A stretch of 64,000 nt of DNA, from the NCBI GenBank assembly GCA_029706075.1, contig JAINUG010000026.1, forward strand, positions 4,261,001 through 4,325,000. The letters are read 5' to 3'. The stretch is from Aldrovandia affinis. Lineage: Eukaryota; Chordata; Actinopteri; Notacanthiformes; Halosauridae. The notes under the pieces were generated by a model, which saw nothing but the letters and a program-made list of their open reading frames with translations, had not been told where the DNA came from and searched no databases. Made by a program: the position numbers and the translations under genes. This document shows positions 11,632 through 22,808 of the stretch, piece by piece; position 1 is the first letter of the stretch; each line of letters starts with the position of its first letter.

Positions 11632-11985
11632 TCAAAATCCTTTAAAACATTCTGTACAATGGCTATGCATTAAGGCATATTTATAACCTCTTATCTGAGT
11701 AAAGCTCTCAACAAAGTAACTGTTTAGTGTGTTAGCAATATCCTTATTATTATAAACCAAAGATCCTTCCTTATTCTTAATGCACATAACCTCATCATTA
11801 GCTTTCCCTTTTCTATTACAATATTGAAAAAACGTCTTCGGATTACTTTTTGCATCTTGGGGAATTTTAATTTCAAACAGTTTTTTAGCTGCTCGTATTT
11901 CCTTTTTAGCCTTAACCCACATATTACAATAATCTACCTTGTTTCTCTCAGTTGTCCTTTTTATATACTCTGTATAGTCGCTCAA
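11632..11985 (-). pseudogene. CR1-like ORF2 linker fragment
   Basis: A 117-codon stretch matches the region between endonuclease and RT in CR1/L2-type ORF2 proteins: a Lys-rich helical start, FFQYCNRKGKANDEV, and YNNKDIANTLNSYFVESFT, which is the diagnostic 'NEYFASVFT'-like block. Further upstream on the minus strand (to about 12200), fragments such as WMTKSVWDILRQIE continue the linker in another frame. Confidence 0.8.
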
Positions 11986-12381
11986 TTTGCCTCAATATAT
12001 CCCATACAGATTTAGTCATCCACTGTGGAGACTATTTTTTCATTCTATTTTTCCTTACTTTGGGGATGAATTTGCAAGGTACTGTATCTACAATAACCCC
12101 TTTAAAATGTTGTCAATTTTTCATTCACAGTTCTGCAATCTAGGAGTTTTACGCAATCTATATTGCTTAAGTTCTCTCTCGTTGCATTAAAGTCAGCTCG
12201 TCTGAAGTTGTTGGTGTATTTAAATGCTGTATTCATTTTGACCTCCATAGCGGTTTAAGGGACATTCAAAATCTTGGCTGTTCTAGTGTTGAATGTCAAA
12301 TAATATTGGTTAAATGAGCTAATAAGTCAATGTCAACAATTTAACTTATAGGAAGAAACAAAAAAAGTATTGTCCTAATAC

Positions 12382-12796
12382 TGTAAGGAAAATGCACTCC
12401 TGCCTCAGCATACTTAGATGTTCACTTGAACTGTAACAAACATGCCGGAAATGTGGATTGGTAATGGCCAAAGGGGGGTTGATGGCCCAAGGGAGAGGTG
12501 ATAGTCCAAAGGGGGGTGATGGCTTGACCAGAGAATAATAGGGCATTGACATGCATATAGAGGTGACAGCAACCATTTGGTTACCTGCCACCTGATTGGT
12601 GGACAGGGACCAGCATTTTATTTCAGGAGTATAAAGCCTGTACTGAAAAGAACACCACTTTGTATTTGACTTGCCTTGCTTTTACCCGGTATGATGCATA
12701 CTGTAAATGAGACTGTTTTTGCTTTGTTAATAAATTGTTATTGACCTAAACTTTGGAACCATAACTCTTACTTCATAAGAACAAAGAATTCCTACA
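12382..12796 (+). mobile_element. Solo LTR of a retrovirus-like element
   Basis: Begins TGTAAGGAA and ends TTCCTACA, an imperfect inverted pair, flanked by the 4-bp target duplication atac (12378-12381 and 12797-12800). It carries a TATA box (tataaag, 12630-12636) and a poly(A) signal (aataaa, 12729-12734) in the right order for U3-R-U5 on the plus strand. U3 contains three imperfect units of about 22 bp (12459-12523, gatggcccaaagggggg-like). No internal genes adjoin, so it is a recombination remnant. The 4-bp duplication fits gamma/epsilon-type or gypsy integrases. Confidence 0.85.
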
Positions 12797-12800
12797 ATAC

Positions 12801-15328
12801 ATACATTTTTAATTGCCCAAAATAGTTTAATTTGCATGAGGAATGCTTATCTCACTTGTCTGTCTTAGTCCACAGTGAGCGCGTTCCAGTCATATTTTTT
12901 TTTCCATTGTGAAAAGGTGATTGGCCAAGGCATAGGCTGCTTGAGCACAATGTTTTCTGTTGATCGTTTTGTCTTTGGACTTTGAATTTGGTTACTCGTG
13001 AACCAGCTCAGCTCAGTTCCGCCCCCACCAATACTAATTTCTCATCTAAACTGCACGATTCACGTAGGTGACCGATTTTGGAATCATTTAGCGGAAAGGT
13101 GACTAGTTTGCATCCCTCTATATGACTTTACGACCAATCTTTTGGTTACTACACCCAGGGGACAGTCAGGGAGACAGTGAACAGCCACAAACCTTTTGTC
13201 AACACCCACCTAATTTCAAGGGAATTTTCTTCTCATAAACAGTCCCACTTCATGTATTTATATTATGCCAAACAGTCTTCAGACGTGGTTTGTACCATAA
13301 ACACATCATCTAACTTTTGTGTCAGCCAGTAGACAAGCTCTTGAAAATCATGGTACCCTTGAGAAAATGTGATTTCTCTAAACAGTGACTGATGATCCTC
13401 TTCAGCCTGGAAATACTCAGCACCTCGACAAGTCCAAATGGATGTGGATAGACCAAGTTCTGGGAAAGTTTTATTTTTGGGGGGTGTATGGGGGAGTGGG
13501 ACTGTCAGCTGAACTATGGGGGCGATGTTGCCTGGCACCTGCTGATTGTCTCATGGATCAGGAATGAAGAGGGATCCTAGAGACTGTGCTGTGATCCCAC
13601 ACGTGTGGAAAAAGCTCCAGCTGTTGAAGGGTGGGCCGATTACTGCCACCATTAATACTCATATGTTATATATTTGAAGGCATAAATACTCACATTTTAT
13701 ACATTTACAGAGGGGACGCTATTTCCAGGGTGACTCACATAGCTACATACACACAGCATACATAGACACAGCTGGGTCTTTACGGAACCAGTTCAGGCTA
13801 CCTTACTCAATGGCGAATCAAACCTGCAACCTTTGAGTTAAGTCCAGCACCGTGACTGCTTGTCAACATTTAAGACAAGGAAAACCTACCAGGTCTAAGG
13901 TGCAGTATGACACAATGCTGAACATACTCCCTCTGTTGCCTTCTGCCATTTTGCTGAGTGAAGCTGGAAAATCAGAGACAGTAAACTCAAAGCATCATGT
14001 CTAGGTTCCTGAATTTGTAGCTTGGAAGACGTTTCCAATGAATACCAGTAATGCACCCTGGACAGGATCAGGTCAACAACATGTTCCACTGAAAACAAGC
14101 AACTGTATCCCAATAGGGGCTTCAGAATCACAGCTTTACTGTTAGCAGCTTGTTGAAACATATGGAAGAATTGTATAAAGATACATTTGGCCAAACCTGT
14201 TCTCTATGATTAATTCACTACATTTCCAATGTTGATTGGTGGAAACAAAGCAGATTTCTCCGTTGTCTTGACAGACCTGTACAAGTACAAATTGGGTTTC
14301 ATACTTATTGAGCACAGTGCACCATTTTGTTTAACTGGGTCAAAAAAAACAAATTATTTTCTCATGCCCTCAACGCCCACTTACATCCATCTGTGACAAC
14401 TCTCATAACCAATCATAGTGGACGACCAAAATGTGGGCTATGAGATTATGAACTTGGACTGACATTCCATTCCATTCTAGCAGCTAACTGCGTCAAACAA
14501 TGGAATAATGGACTGACTTCTGCCAACAGCTTTTCAATCTTCTTTGCAGTGTACAGAAAAGTTCATTGTTCTGACTTGGGAATGTATTTCCTATCAGACC
14601 AGTGTAGTATTTCTATATTTCAATGCAGCAAATTCAAATTGGAAACACCTTGAAACAGTTGGTGAACCTAATTCTGGTAAAACCACACGTGCCCCCAGGA
14701 CACTGTTAATTTTACAGCATGTACCTATTAGCTTCCGTTAGCATGACATATTTAACTTACTTCACTTATTGGTAGCCACATTTCTCAGTGCAATATGCAT
14801 AGAAAAGGGATTTGTGTTTTGGCTTGCAGTGAGGGTTAGGGTGAGGATTATGGGAAAGAAAAGGGTCATTAACTTAACTTGTGTAATCACATAAACTACT
14901 AAATTGTGCTCCACACAAATTACTTTGTAACAGGACATAAAACAATGTGGTAAGAAATAATTTACTCAGTAGCTGTCAATGTCATGTAATACAATGTGAT
15001 TTACAATCTTGCACAGATCATTACTCAAGTGGCAACAGTGGCTCATTATCCACTATTTGACAAATGAAACTGCCCAGCATCTCCACACAGCTGGATAATA
15101 ATTTAGAAATGATTCTCTTGTGCTTGGGCTGGGATTCGAATAGCTTGTCTTTTGTGTCTCTGTCTTTTTTAAGTAAAGGTTCTTCATACAATAATATACA
15201 ATGTACATGGCTCAATGCCGGTATTAAAGCTCAGGCTAAATAAAGACAATGCCATATACTCTCCAATTACTATATTTATTACATAATGGCTCCTACAGGT
15301 CATGTTTTACAATTCATGAACAGACATA
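12801..15328. other. Non-coding block with one SINE
   Basis: Apart from the SINE at 13660-13865, no gene or repeat was recognised. Reading frames such as those near 13263-13538 and 13895-14194 have no family motifs and no splice context that could be supported. Confidence 0.45.
13660..13865 (-). mobile_element. tRNA-derived SINE, degraded
   Basis: On the minus strand it shows a B box (ggtttgattcg, from 13814-13824), a spacer resembling tgagtaaggtagcctgaactg, and a 3' core gtgagtcaccctggaaatag corresponding to the gtaagtcgctctggataaga core of the copies at 39096 and 27288. The A box is degraded. Confidence 0.65.
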
Positions 15329-16234
15329 CACTACCGGTCAAAAGTTTTAGAACACTCCCATTTTCCAGTTTTTACAGGATTTAAGTAGTTCAAGTCCAGT
15401 GAATAACCTGAAATGGTACAAAGGTAAGCAGTAAACTGCCAGAGGTAAAACAAAAGGTTTAGTTTACCAAACACTGAAAAATAATATACATTTCAGAGTT
15501 ATACAAAAAGGCCCTTTTCAGGGAATTACTTGAATGGGCTAACGTGGGTTAACAGTCACTCAGCGCAAGTCGCCGACTCTGGATCCAGCAAAAGAGCCCC
15601 AGACCATCACGCTTCCTCCTCCATGTTTGACAGTTGGTGTCACACACTGAGGAACCATCCTTTCGCCTACTCGATGGCCTACAAAAACCTTTCAAAATGT
15701 CAAGATTTCAAATTTTGATTAATCGATCCATAAGACCATCTTCCAATCTTCAGTAGTCCACTGGCGGTGCTTCATGGCCCAGGCAAGCCTCTTTTTCTTA
15801 TTTTGCCATCTTAGCAATGGCTTTCTTACTGCCACTCGACCTGTCAAACCTGCAGCTCGAAGTCTTCTCTTCACAGTTGAAACTGAGACTTCCTTACTTC
15901 CACCAGTGTTAAGCTGTACTTGAAGCTGTTGTCCTGTGAGCCACCTATCACGCAAGCTGTTGACTCTCTGAAACTTGTCTTCTGATTTTGTTGTGGCTTT
16001 GGGTCTGCCAGAACTCTTCCTGTCAGAGTTTCCTCCAGTTTCCAAGTGCCTTTTGATGGTGTAGGAAACTACTCACTGCCAAAAAAAATTTATTTTTCAG
16101 TTTTTGGTAACCTAAACCTCTGGCAGTTTACCGCTTACCTTTGTACCATTTCAGGTTATTCACTGGACTTGAATTGCTTAAATTTCAGTAAAAACTGGAA
16201 AATTGGGGTGTTCTAAAACTTTTGACCGGTAGTG
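15329..16234 (-). mobile_element. Tc1-like transposon with long inverted repeats, internally deleted
   Basis: Flanked by TA (15327-15328 and 16235-16236). Ends read cactaccggtcaaaagtttt and its reverse complement. The inverted repeats extend inward for roughly 150 bp: the blocks around 15340-15470 and 16095-16220 are reverse complements, including the acctgaaatggtacaaaggtaagc segment split across units. At 906 bp it is shorter than an autonomous Tc1 (about 1.6 kb), because the C-terminal half of the transposase is missing. Confidence 0.9.
15719..16045 (-). pseudogene. Tc1-like transposase N-terminal fragment
   Basis: A 108-codon open stretch carries the paired-like DNA-binding region (GRPKATTKSEDKF, then SVSTVKRRLRAAGLTGRVA) and the start of the catalytic domain (WTTEDWKMVLWID), ending at the first catalytic Asp where WSDESKF is expected. 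Downstream, codons in other frames still recall the GGGSVMVWGSF block (about 15590-15650), after which the element has a deletion. The protein cannot transpose on its own. Confidence 0.85.
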
Positions 16235-16236
16235 TA

Positions 16237-19200
16237 TATATTTTTGGCAAAAGGACACCGTATTTGGGAAGTGACTGGTTACAGAGAGAAAGAGCCGATC
16301 AGATGTTAAAATCATGCTTACGTCACACTCCCCCGTAGGGAGTTTGTCACAGCATATTATGTGTGGAAGGCAAGAAAAACACACACTTTCCATCAACAGT
16401 GAAAACAGAAGGGACTGAGTGAGAATATGCCATGGTATTTTCCATAAGGGAAAATGTTCTGAGAATTATTGATGGTCTTCCTCTTGGCACAATGCTAAAT
16501 CAAACAAGAGAAGGGTAGAGCATGTGAAGATGTAGTCTTGTGTTTCTGCAAAGGCATTCCCTGGCACAGGGGAGCAATATGGGTGCCATAGTGGCTTAGT
16601 GGGAAAACTCCCCCTGCTCATAAAAAGTGATAACTCTGTGTCCCTCACCCACTTTCGCTGGTTCATGCTAGAAATGGGAAAACAGATAGATATAAGTCAC
16701 AGTGATGTTTTGAGTTCTGTATGCACAAGGTGTGACTCTGCCCAATATGTAAGCCCAATATGTAATGGATGCAGAAGTTATTTTTCAGCTTCCCAGACTA
16801 ACTTTTGCCCATTAGACTGGTGGATTTAGATTTCTGTAGGCTTGTCTTTCATATACACGCCAAATTGCTCCTCTCCTTACTCTGGAACAGACTAAACAGA
16901 AAGGGGGGGAGCTTAGTGGAGGTCAATAAGGGAGTGGTGAATGGGGGAGCGGGCCATGGAGGGGTCCTGCTTAATTTTCTACCCTCACTAGAACCCTCCA
17001 TGGTTGGGATGCAGGTATCTTCCCGCTCTATAAACCAAGTCACTCCCCTGTCAGCTGCCCCTGCCAACCTGCACACGTGTTTTCCCTGAGGTACAACCTG
17101 CTTCTGAATTCAGGGCAAATCCTAATGCTGCGGTTTTCTGCCGATGCTACTCTGTGCTGGAGAGGCCTATTCCCTCCCACAATAAGAGGCCCCTCTCGTC
17201 TGGGCCCCCATGCCCTCTCCTTCCTAAAGCTGGCACTGGTAAATAGGGGCAGAGAATAAAACTCTTTTTAGCCACTCATCTCCGCCCGTCATCAGATAAT
17301 TATGACCGTCTGTCTGCCTGCTGTGAGAGCAGCAGCTACATGGACGCACTGGCCCATCAATACTGGGTCTGTCCCTTGGACAATGGGGCTCTTATTGAGA
17401 CACTTGTCTTTAAAGTCATCTGAAGAGCCAACCATATAGCTGGCTCCATGCAGCGGAGACTGGGTGTGTGTGTGTGCGCGCACGTGTGGGCTGGGGGGAG
17501 ACAAGAATACATTTTTAAGGGAATATGAGAAATGTTTTATTCAATATTTCAGAAGGAAATCTGGAAAAGATGAAGATGTAATTAGGAAATTATGGTAAAA
17601 TTTGTGATTTCCATTTGTCGCAGGGCACATAGAGGGAAAAACCACATGCTCAACAGAAGAGTGTATTCACTTAACCAGATTACAGCCCGTTTTCTCTTAC
17701 CAGCCTACAATGAGGTCCCCTGTTCTGGAGGGTATCATACTGTATATACACTAGTCCTGCACTCTACCCCAACACTATTTACTGGAAACGTGGTTTGCCA
17801 TATTAATACATACACAAGGTATTCAGCCTGCAGCAGTCTGTTCAGTTTTCTATGGAACATGAACGTGAAAAAGTGAAATGCAGTTTCAATATGTAATGAT
17901 TGAAGCTTGCTTGAGAGCACATGATTTCAGCTGTCCCTCACATTTTGTATCTTCATTAGCTCATTGGAGGCCATGTTAAAATGTATTTGGGTCAATTGTT
18001 CTAGGTTTTTTTCCTCGGTCCACCATGTATAAACAGCTGGCTGTATTTCTTTGTCTGGTTGCCATGATTACAGTGGGATCAGACATACACACATCCAAGA
18101 GAGCATGGACAGTGGCGGATGGGTGGTAATAACATTCCCTCTCTGTATGCTTACCGGAACATGCACCCTTTATCATTTTACATCAGCTGGCTCTCGTTGG
18201 CTATGCTTCTGTTAGAGGTAACACAGTTGACTCAAGAGCTGACAGAGAAAAATACTGCAACCAGGGCAGTGCACTTAACTCCTAATTCACACTCTGAATT
18301 CGAATTCCTGAATTCTGCTCGCTGGGAGAAGTTAGACTCAACATCTCAACCTCTGTGGAAGTTGATGGATTTGTTTTTCAAATATAGTCAAAAAATGACA
18401 AAAAAAAGATTAGAGGGTTTCCACTTAGCCCTACTCTGAGTCACATCCTGTCCAGGCATCAATTTTCCCCAGGGGCACAAGCACAGATAGACCTGTCACT
18501 GGGTTTCTTCATTTCTGCTGAGAGCAGGGTCCCTTTTGGAAGGCTAAGTGTGATGCTATTTAACACTGTTGACAGATATATAATTCCACAATATTCGGAA
18601 CCACACCCTGTGTTCCTAGACACAAGAAAGACACATTCAGTACAATGACAAGCATTAATCACAGCATTGGGTTGCGCAGTCTGTGCTCTGTAATGGGATT
18701 CATGCATGCACAAAACCGTTTCATCTAGGCGTTTCATCTCAGCAATGGATTATAAGTGAGTGGGATCTCTGATCTCTCAATGTCTTCTGTGAAGACACTT
18801 AAAACTCCTGTTAAACTCTATTTCGTTTTTCTGTTCTAGTCAGAGGCGAGGGGAGGGGAAGAAAGGGGAAGAGAGGGGGCTAAAGTGGAAGAAATGCAAA
18901 GCCTTTTCCTTCCAGAACGCCATATAGTCATATTATCTATCTCTATAGGCAGTTTTTTCAACAACAATCTGATCATGCCTTAAAGTTTTTATGAAGAAAC
19001 ATTTTTACAAGTGGTTATTCAGAATATCACCACTTTTAAAGTATTTTGATGTATGAAGTCCCCTCTGTGTCGAAGGGCTCAATTATAAACATATTAACAA
19101 AGACGTCACAGAGCTGAGTTTGATGCCATAATAAGATGTTAAATGCATTGCCGCATCACACACCATATCCAGCAGCAGTAAACACAGTCTGTGTAACTGT

Positions 19201-19883
19201 AAATGATTTTGGGAGTCCTGTTTCATGTGTAAGGCTGCCATTTAATGTAATGGACTCCCACCAATGCTTAACACAGCTGCATCCAATCTAGCAAGCGAAA
19301 CACTGAGGGATTAGATAAGGCCCTTGCAGACCCATATAGTGTGCAGAGCTGACACACAAACCAACCTACGACCGCCAAAAGTTTCCTAAGCACTGTTCAC
19401 CGAACAGACTAAACAACTCATCTCATATGTCCCACTTTACTGAAACCACGAACAAGTGGCACCGTTGCCTCATTTTTTCCTCCTCCTTTTGGTCTAACGT
19501 ACTGTGAGCCAAACACCCATACATCACGGCAAACAAGAAGAGGAGAAGGACATTGGCACACAGAGATGACAAGGGGAGTGAGACACAGAGAGGAGAAGGG
19601 GAGTAGGGCGCTAGAAGCCATTTTAATCAGGTGGCTCTGGCTCTTGGACATATGCAATGATGGGAGAGTGAAGCTTCACCAGCGCCATAATGGAGTGGAG
19701 CTACCATGTGTGCTGTCAATCATCACCTACTATAAAGCAATCAAAATTATGTCTACAACAAAACACTATTAAAATAACAGATAACCCTGATAATACACGA
19801 TAGCTCAACCAATTTTGGGGTTCAAGCAGTCTCAATTCATGAGACATAAATGGCATATGCTGCAAATTATGAATATTCACTGG
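16237..19883. other. Non-coding block, probable intron
   Basis: No gene, RNA gene or recognised repeat family is supported. It includes a short TG/CG alternating run (17465-17485). Open frames at 16805-17089, 17592-17876 and 18119-18439 have no domain motifs. Gly-X-Y collagen coding was looked for on the minus strand and not found. Confidence 0.45.
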
Positions 19884-19891
19884 GTCACAGG

Positions 19892-20804
19892 TAGGCATGG
19901 GACGGTATGAGATTTTGACTTAATGATAACCTTGGGAAAAAATACCGCGGTATACCATTACCACGGTATTAGCGCGGCGGCGGCGCACCTCTAAAATCTG
20001 GGTAAAAAAACAAACGGATTTTTTTTTTTACGATTTCTTTTATTTTAACAGAATATTTGTTCAATATTTTTGTAAACTTTATACTGTAAAACTATTATTT
20101 TCTGAAAAATAAAACACTTCAAAAGCTAGCTAGTAATCAGCTAGCTTTTCCCCCCTAACGTTACTTCACTGAGCGAACGTCTTGCCGTGTTATCTGCCTT
20201 GCTAACTATCCTATAGTATTTATTTCACTAATGTTAGCTAGCAAGGCACCTAAGTATTGCTAAAGACTACGTTACCTTGAACTTGGCTAGGAGTGCTGGG
20301 TGGTGATCCCGGAGATGCGTTATCAGGTTTGAGGTATTGCCTCCTCTTGCTGCCACGCTTCTCAGGCATGTTTTACATGTTGGGGCACCTTCCTCCTCCA
20401 AGTTGCCTTCTGTGTTTTTCTTGTATCCAAAATATTCCCATACTGCTGATTTAGTCTTTTTGGACGGGGGATACAGTTCGGGTGGTTCACCTCCTATTTC
20501 GAACCTGGCTACCATGACTGAATCAACGTGGAGCAGACGACAAATCTCACTGACTCCACAACTGACTCCGCGCGCAATGCCGCCATAAGTAGAATTCTGC
20601 ACCAAGTGAAATTCGGAATCTCAATTACCTTAGGTTCGTTTTCGGGGTGCATAGATTTTCGGCATAGCATTATATTTTTTTTTTGCTTCTTTTAATAAAA
20701 AATACCGTAGAGCATATACCGTGGAAACTAAATGTTTGTAGTTAGTTATACCGTGGCCTGTTATACCGCGGTATACCATTATTACCGTAACCGTCCCATG
20801 CCTA
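19892..20804 (-). mobile_element. hAT transposon derivative with BED-finger exon
   Basis: Terminal inverted repeats taggcatgggacggt (19892) and accgtcccatgccta (to 20804) are flanked by a perfect 8-bp target duplication gtcacagg (19884-19891 and 20805-20812), the hallmark of hAT elements. Subterminal copies of ataccgcggtatacca occur near both ends in opposite orientation. Only the BED zinc-finger exon remains of the gene; the RNase H-like transposase and hAT dimerisation domain are absent. At 913 bp this is a non-autonomous derivative. Confidence 0.93.
20267..20605 (-). pseudogene. BED-type zinc finger exon of a hAT transposase
   Basis: A 112-codon frame. Residues about 50-108 form a BED finger, a DNA-binding fold of hAT transposases and ZBED proteins: KSAVWEYFGYKK (aromatic start), CKTC (first Cys pair), NTSNLITHLRDHH (His pair). 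The frame stops directly after AKFK, where the DNA reads caagttcaag|gtaacg, a good splice donor. The stop therefore probably lies in an intron and the frame is exon 1 of a two-exon gene whose second exon was deleted. The start codon is uncertain; any Met upstream of residue 45 would keep the finger. Confidence 0.75.
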
Positions 20805-21522
20805 GTCACAGGTAGGATGTATGGTTAAGAAGGCCCTCTGAAGTGCTGTGTGGCTCATATCCACCATACATAAATGTATGAATGATTTTATTTAACACTT
20901 GAGTTGTTATGTTGGCGGAAACCCAAACAAACCTGATATAGCTTTTTTTGTATAGCTATTGTTTGTGTAGAGGTGGGGTGTACTGTTGTGCACATTCTGA
21001 TGCAGTCTGATGCAGTCCTTCTGCTTTGTGCTTGTATGGGATATGTGCTAAATGATTAGGGGCTTCTTGCTCTAGATCTCATAGTCAGACCTTATAGTCA
21101 GGTCAAATGGGCCTCAGCACAGAGGAATGGAGATGAAATATGAGAAATAAATTCCTCTTTTTTTTCAGGAAAGGTGAAACGCGGTACTCCCTTGACCCAG
21201 TCTACAGGGCAATCAACCCCTCTCCAATAAAGTTTCAGAAAAAGACATGGCAATTGATGGAGCTATTATCTCCAGCTATTTTAACCATGATGGAAAGAAT
21301 AATTCCATTACTGCCCAAGTCTTTTTCTGAATCTTTATTTCAGCTTTCCTCACTTGTTTTTACAGAGAAATACTTATTTTAAACATAATTGTATTCCCCT
21401 ATTTTTGGTGCCCCAATTGTCTAAATTTGATTCTAGCAGAAATACTCTGAAAAAAGACAAAAGAGAGAGGACACGGGAAGATTAAGCAAAAACAGAGGAG
21501 TCAGGAAGAGGAAGTCACTTAC

Positions 21523-21603
21523 CCGCATGCCCTTCTCAGGGAAACATTTGCACCCTGCGCTGCAGTCTCTCCCCCCACATGGTCCGCTGTGCTTCTTACC
21601 ACC
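21523..21603 (-). CDS. col4a2/col4a4/col4a6-like: Collagen IV alpha chain (even class), exon 3: start of 7S domain
   Basis: An 81-bp exon of 27 codons. It begins after ctggtctttcag and ends at the donor gtaagt, phase 0 at both ends. It encodes GGKK then [21 protein letters not shown], then MR. Collagen IV even-class chains have at this point the pattern [23 protein letters not shown]; the Cys and Lys residues crosslink four triple helices in the 7S tetramer of basement membranes. The next codon should be Gly, opening the Gly-X-Y helix, but that exon was not found in the window. By spacing (CSAGCKC) it is closest to alpha2, but alpha4 scores similarly. Confidence 0.88.
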
Positions 21604-22212
21604 CTGAAAGACCAGACAGGAACACATCTCCATAACAGGGTCCACTATTCATGTGCTGCATCATGGTAGGCTCATCATCATATAGTGTCTGTCATGTGTA
21701 GTCATGGCAGAGAGAGGCTCTGTGAATCTGTGTTGTTCCAAAGGCCTCACACAATTTCTTAAGGGAGAAAATACATGAGCGCTCTTTATATTATTGTAGA
21801 AACTGTATGTATTGTAGAAACACAATGCAGAGTTCATTAGTGGAGCCCAGTGTTGTAGGTACACCGCAGGGTTACACAGTAGATGTGCGCAAATGCACCC
21901 AAAAGGAAATAAACACAAATATATATTTACCTAGGTAAGTATACAAACATATAATTTCTTGGAATAATGAATTGAAAGATGTTGATGCTGCCAAGTGGAA
22001 GAAAATGAACAAACACAACAAAATCAAAGATCTAATAAAAAGATGAATTCATTTTGGATTGCATGCTTCTAATAAATATGGTTTCAGAGTGTTTATTTAT
22101 GTGTTCATCTGTAAAACCATCTCACAACGCATTACGTACAAGTGGTCTCATCCACGAACAGAGGATACGCACAGATCTGTGCATAAAGCATGCGTATGCC
22201 ATGGGGATGCTT
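21604..22212. other. Intronic sequence, no feature recognised
   Basis: Reading frames are short and carry no family motifs. A segment near 22120-22205 (acgcattacgtacaagtgg) loosely resembles the block at 24400-24450 and may be a fragment of an old inverted-repeat element. Confidence 0.35.
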
Positions 22213-22808
22213 CTGTACTTCAGGGACTGGAAAACTTTTCAAAATAGAAGGCAAAATGGATGAAGCAAGATATAGACAAATCTTGGAGGAAAGCCTGCTT
22301 GGAGGAGATTGATATTCCAGCAGGACAATGACACAAAGCCTATAGCAAAAGCCACATTGGAGTGGTTTAAAAACAAACAAACAAAAATGTTCTGATGTGA
22401 CCCAAAGACCTCAATCCCATTGAGAATCTGTGAAAATATTTCAAACTTCTGTTCACCAATGATCACCATCTGACCTGATGTAGCTTGAGCAATTTTGTAA
22501 AGAATTGGCGAAAATTGCAGTGTCCAGATGTGCAAAACTGGTACAGGGACTTACCCAAATAGTATCAGAGCTGTAATTGCAGCTATTGGTGCTTCTACCA
22601 AGTATTAAGTCAAGGGAGTGAATACTTATGGAATCAATCATTGTCTGTTTTCTATTTGTAATTAATTAAGAGTTTGGAGTTTTTTTATTTGACATACAGA
22701 ATTTTGTGTTGATCAGTGGCAAGAAATCCCAATTAAATCCATATGATTCCATGAAGTAAGAAAATAAAATGTGAAAAATGTGAGGTGAATACTTTTTATA
22801 CCCATGGT
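22213..22808 (+). mobile_element. Tc1-like transposon, 3' half
   Basis: Plus-strand codons read FQQDNDTKPIAKATLEWFKN, the block with the second catalytic Asp, then PKDLNPIEN, the 'P-D-L-N-P-I-E' block carrying the final Glu. A stop and a right end with gaggtgaatactttttata follow. Upstream, gaaggcaaaatggatgaagc fits the preceding segment of the same family. Frames are broken, with a deletion near 22300, and the 5' half is absent. Confidence 0.82.

Larger units (their letters stand above)
10078..12250 (-). mobile_element. CR1-like LINE, long but 5'-truncated and decayed
   Basis: On the minus strand the element runs from about 12250 to its 3' tail of ttcttatg repeats at 10078. In order it holds the endonuclease-RT linker, an RT with ESQHGFLKGRSCLTNLLEFF (11137-11331), a palm block reading SGVPQGSMLGPLLF (near 11000-11030), and a C-terminal region homologous to the tail at 345-669. 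There is no endonuclease, so truncation occurred within ORF2. Many stops and frameshifts show that it is old. It shares its 3' tail with the fragment nested in Tc1-A, which places both in one family. Confidence 0.85.

Noticed and set aside
17100..17260. C-rich stretch considered as a collagen helix exon
   Set aside because: No Gly-X-Y periodicity in any minus frame and no flanking splice pair.
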